Of a stretch of 64,000 nucleotides of DNA, positions 63,746-64,000 are shown piece after piece; position 1 is the first letter of the stretch; every line of letters begins with the position of its first letter. The stretch covers positions 3,637,501-3,701,500 of the forward strand of contig OW203732.1 in NCBI GenBank assembly GCA_934045075.1. The letters run 5' to 3'. The notes under the pieces are model-generated. The model saw only the letters and a list, made by a program, of their open reading frames with translations. It did not search any database and was not told the DNA's origin. A program made the translations under genes and the position numbers. The DNA comes from Yponomeuta sedellus (Eukaryota; Arthropoda; Insecta; Lepidoptera; Yponomeutidae).

Positions 63746-63902
63746 GCGTTCCGAAATGCGATGAATTCGATTACAGCGCCTGTACATATAATATAAGTGC
63801 AGTAGGCACGAGAACCCTATTTCGTGCGAGATACTTTGGGACCAGACCACTAAAGGTCGAATTCGCGCTGTAATCGATTTCATCGCATCTCGGAACGCAG
63901 GG
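63746..63902. mobile_element. Short inverted-repeat element
   Basis: GCGTTCCGAAATGCGATGAA and TTCATCGCATCTCGGAACGC-like complement flank a 157-bp element; GATTACAGCGC is also mirrored. No coding sequence. Confidence 0.55.
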
Positions 63903-64000
63903 AAGCTGTTATTTTCTAAACATCTCTTATTCGGTAGCTTAGTGGTAACCAAAGGTAATCAATTTGACAATTGAGGGTGGTACGTTTTGAATAATAAAAC

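Overview
The window looks like a piece of a moth or butterfly (Lepidoptera) nuclear genome. It is AT-rich, its few conserved genes have small exons separated by kilobase introns, and most of the rest is transposable-element (TE) DNA of kinds common in Lepidoptera: tRNA-headed SINEs, fold-back elements, hAT and Mutator-like DNA transposons, Ty3/gypsy and BEL/Pao LTR elements, and LINE 3' ends. The species cannot be read from the sequence. Family letters A-F are my own labels for repeats that recur inside this window.

Layout. 1-16.9 kb is repeat-filled DNA, probably part of the first large intron of the non-muscle myosin II heavy chain gene (zipper), whose first coding exon lies at 16896-17240 (-) with a GC-rich presumed promoter just to its right. 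From 19.9 to 34.5 kb runs a complete six-exon threonine aldolase-like gene (+). I could join all six exons in phase to a 373-residue product; its first coding intron is of the rare GC-AG type. Tail-to-tail with it, at 34986-35984 (-), is brainiac, a beta-1,3-glycosyltransferase. Directly upstream of brainiac, sharing one uninterrupted exon, is a two-exon homolog of human Protein C10 (C12orf57). Its stop codon lies five bases before the brainiac ATG, which suggests a dicistronic transcript.

From 40.7 kb the window is a TE and THAP-remnant zone. A decayed THAP zinc-finger fragment is followed by a Ty3/gypsy element (40929-46436) with two 139-bp LTRs in which I see no difference, a GTAAG target duplication, a tandem-repeat leader, disrupted frames and a 244-bp intron-like insert in pol. 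A second THAP fragment lies at 48.4-50.1 kb (+) and a third at 61.2-62.2 kb (-). Between them lies a BEL/Pao element (51398-59923, -) whose pol is split by a FLYWCH/MULE Mutator-like transposon (51696-53829) with a 9-bp target duplication. An inverted fragment of the same BEL gag and a third LTR follow, to 60795. The window ends with a SINE and a non-autonomous hAT element carrying a nested fold-back.

The strongest second-look items are the C10-brainiac overlap, the spliceable insert in gypsy pol, the BEL/MULE/inverted-gag composite, the 308-bp tRNA-containing tandem unit found at two loci, and the scattered THAP remnants. No CRISPR, rRNA or confident stand-alone tRNA gene is seen.
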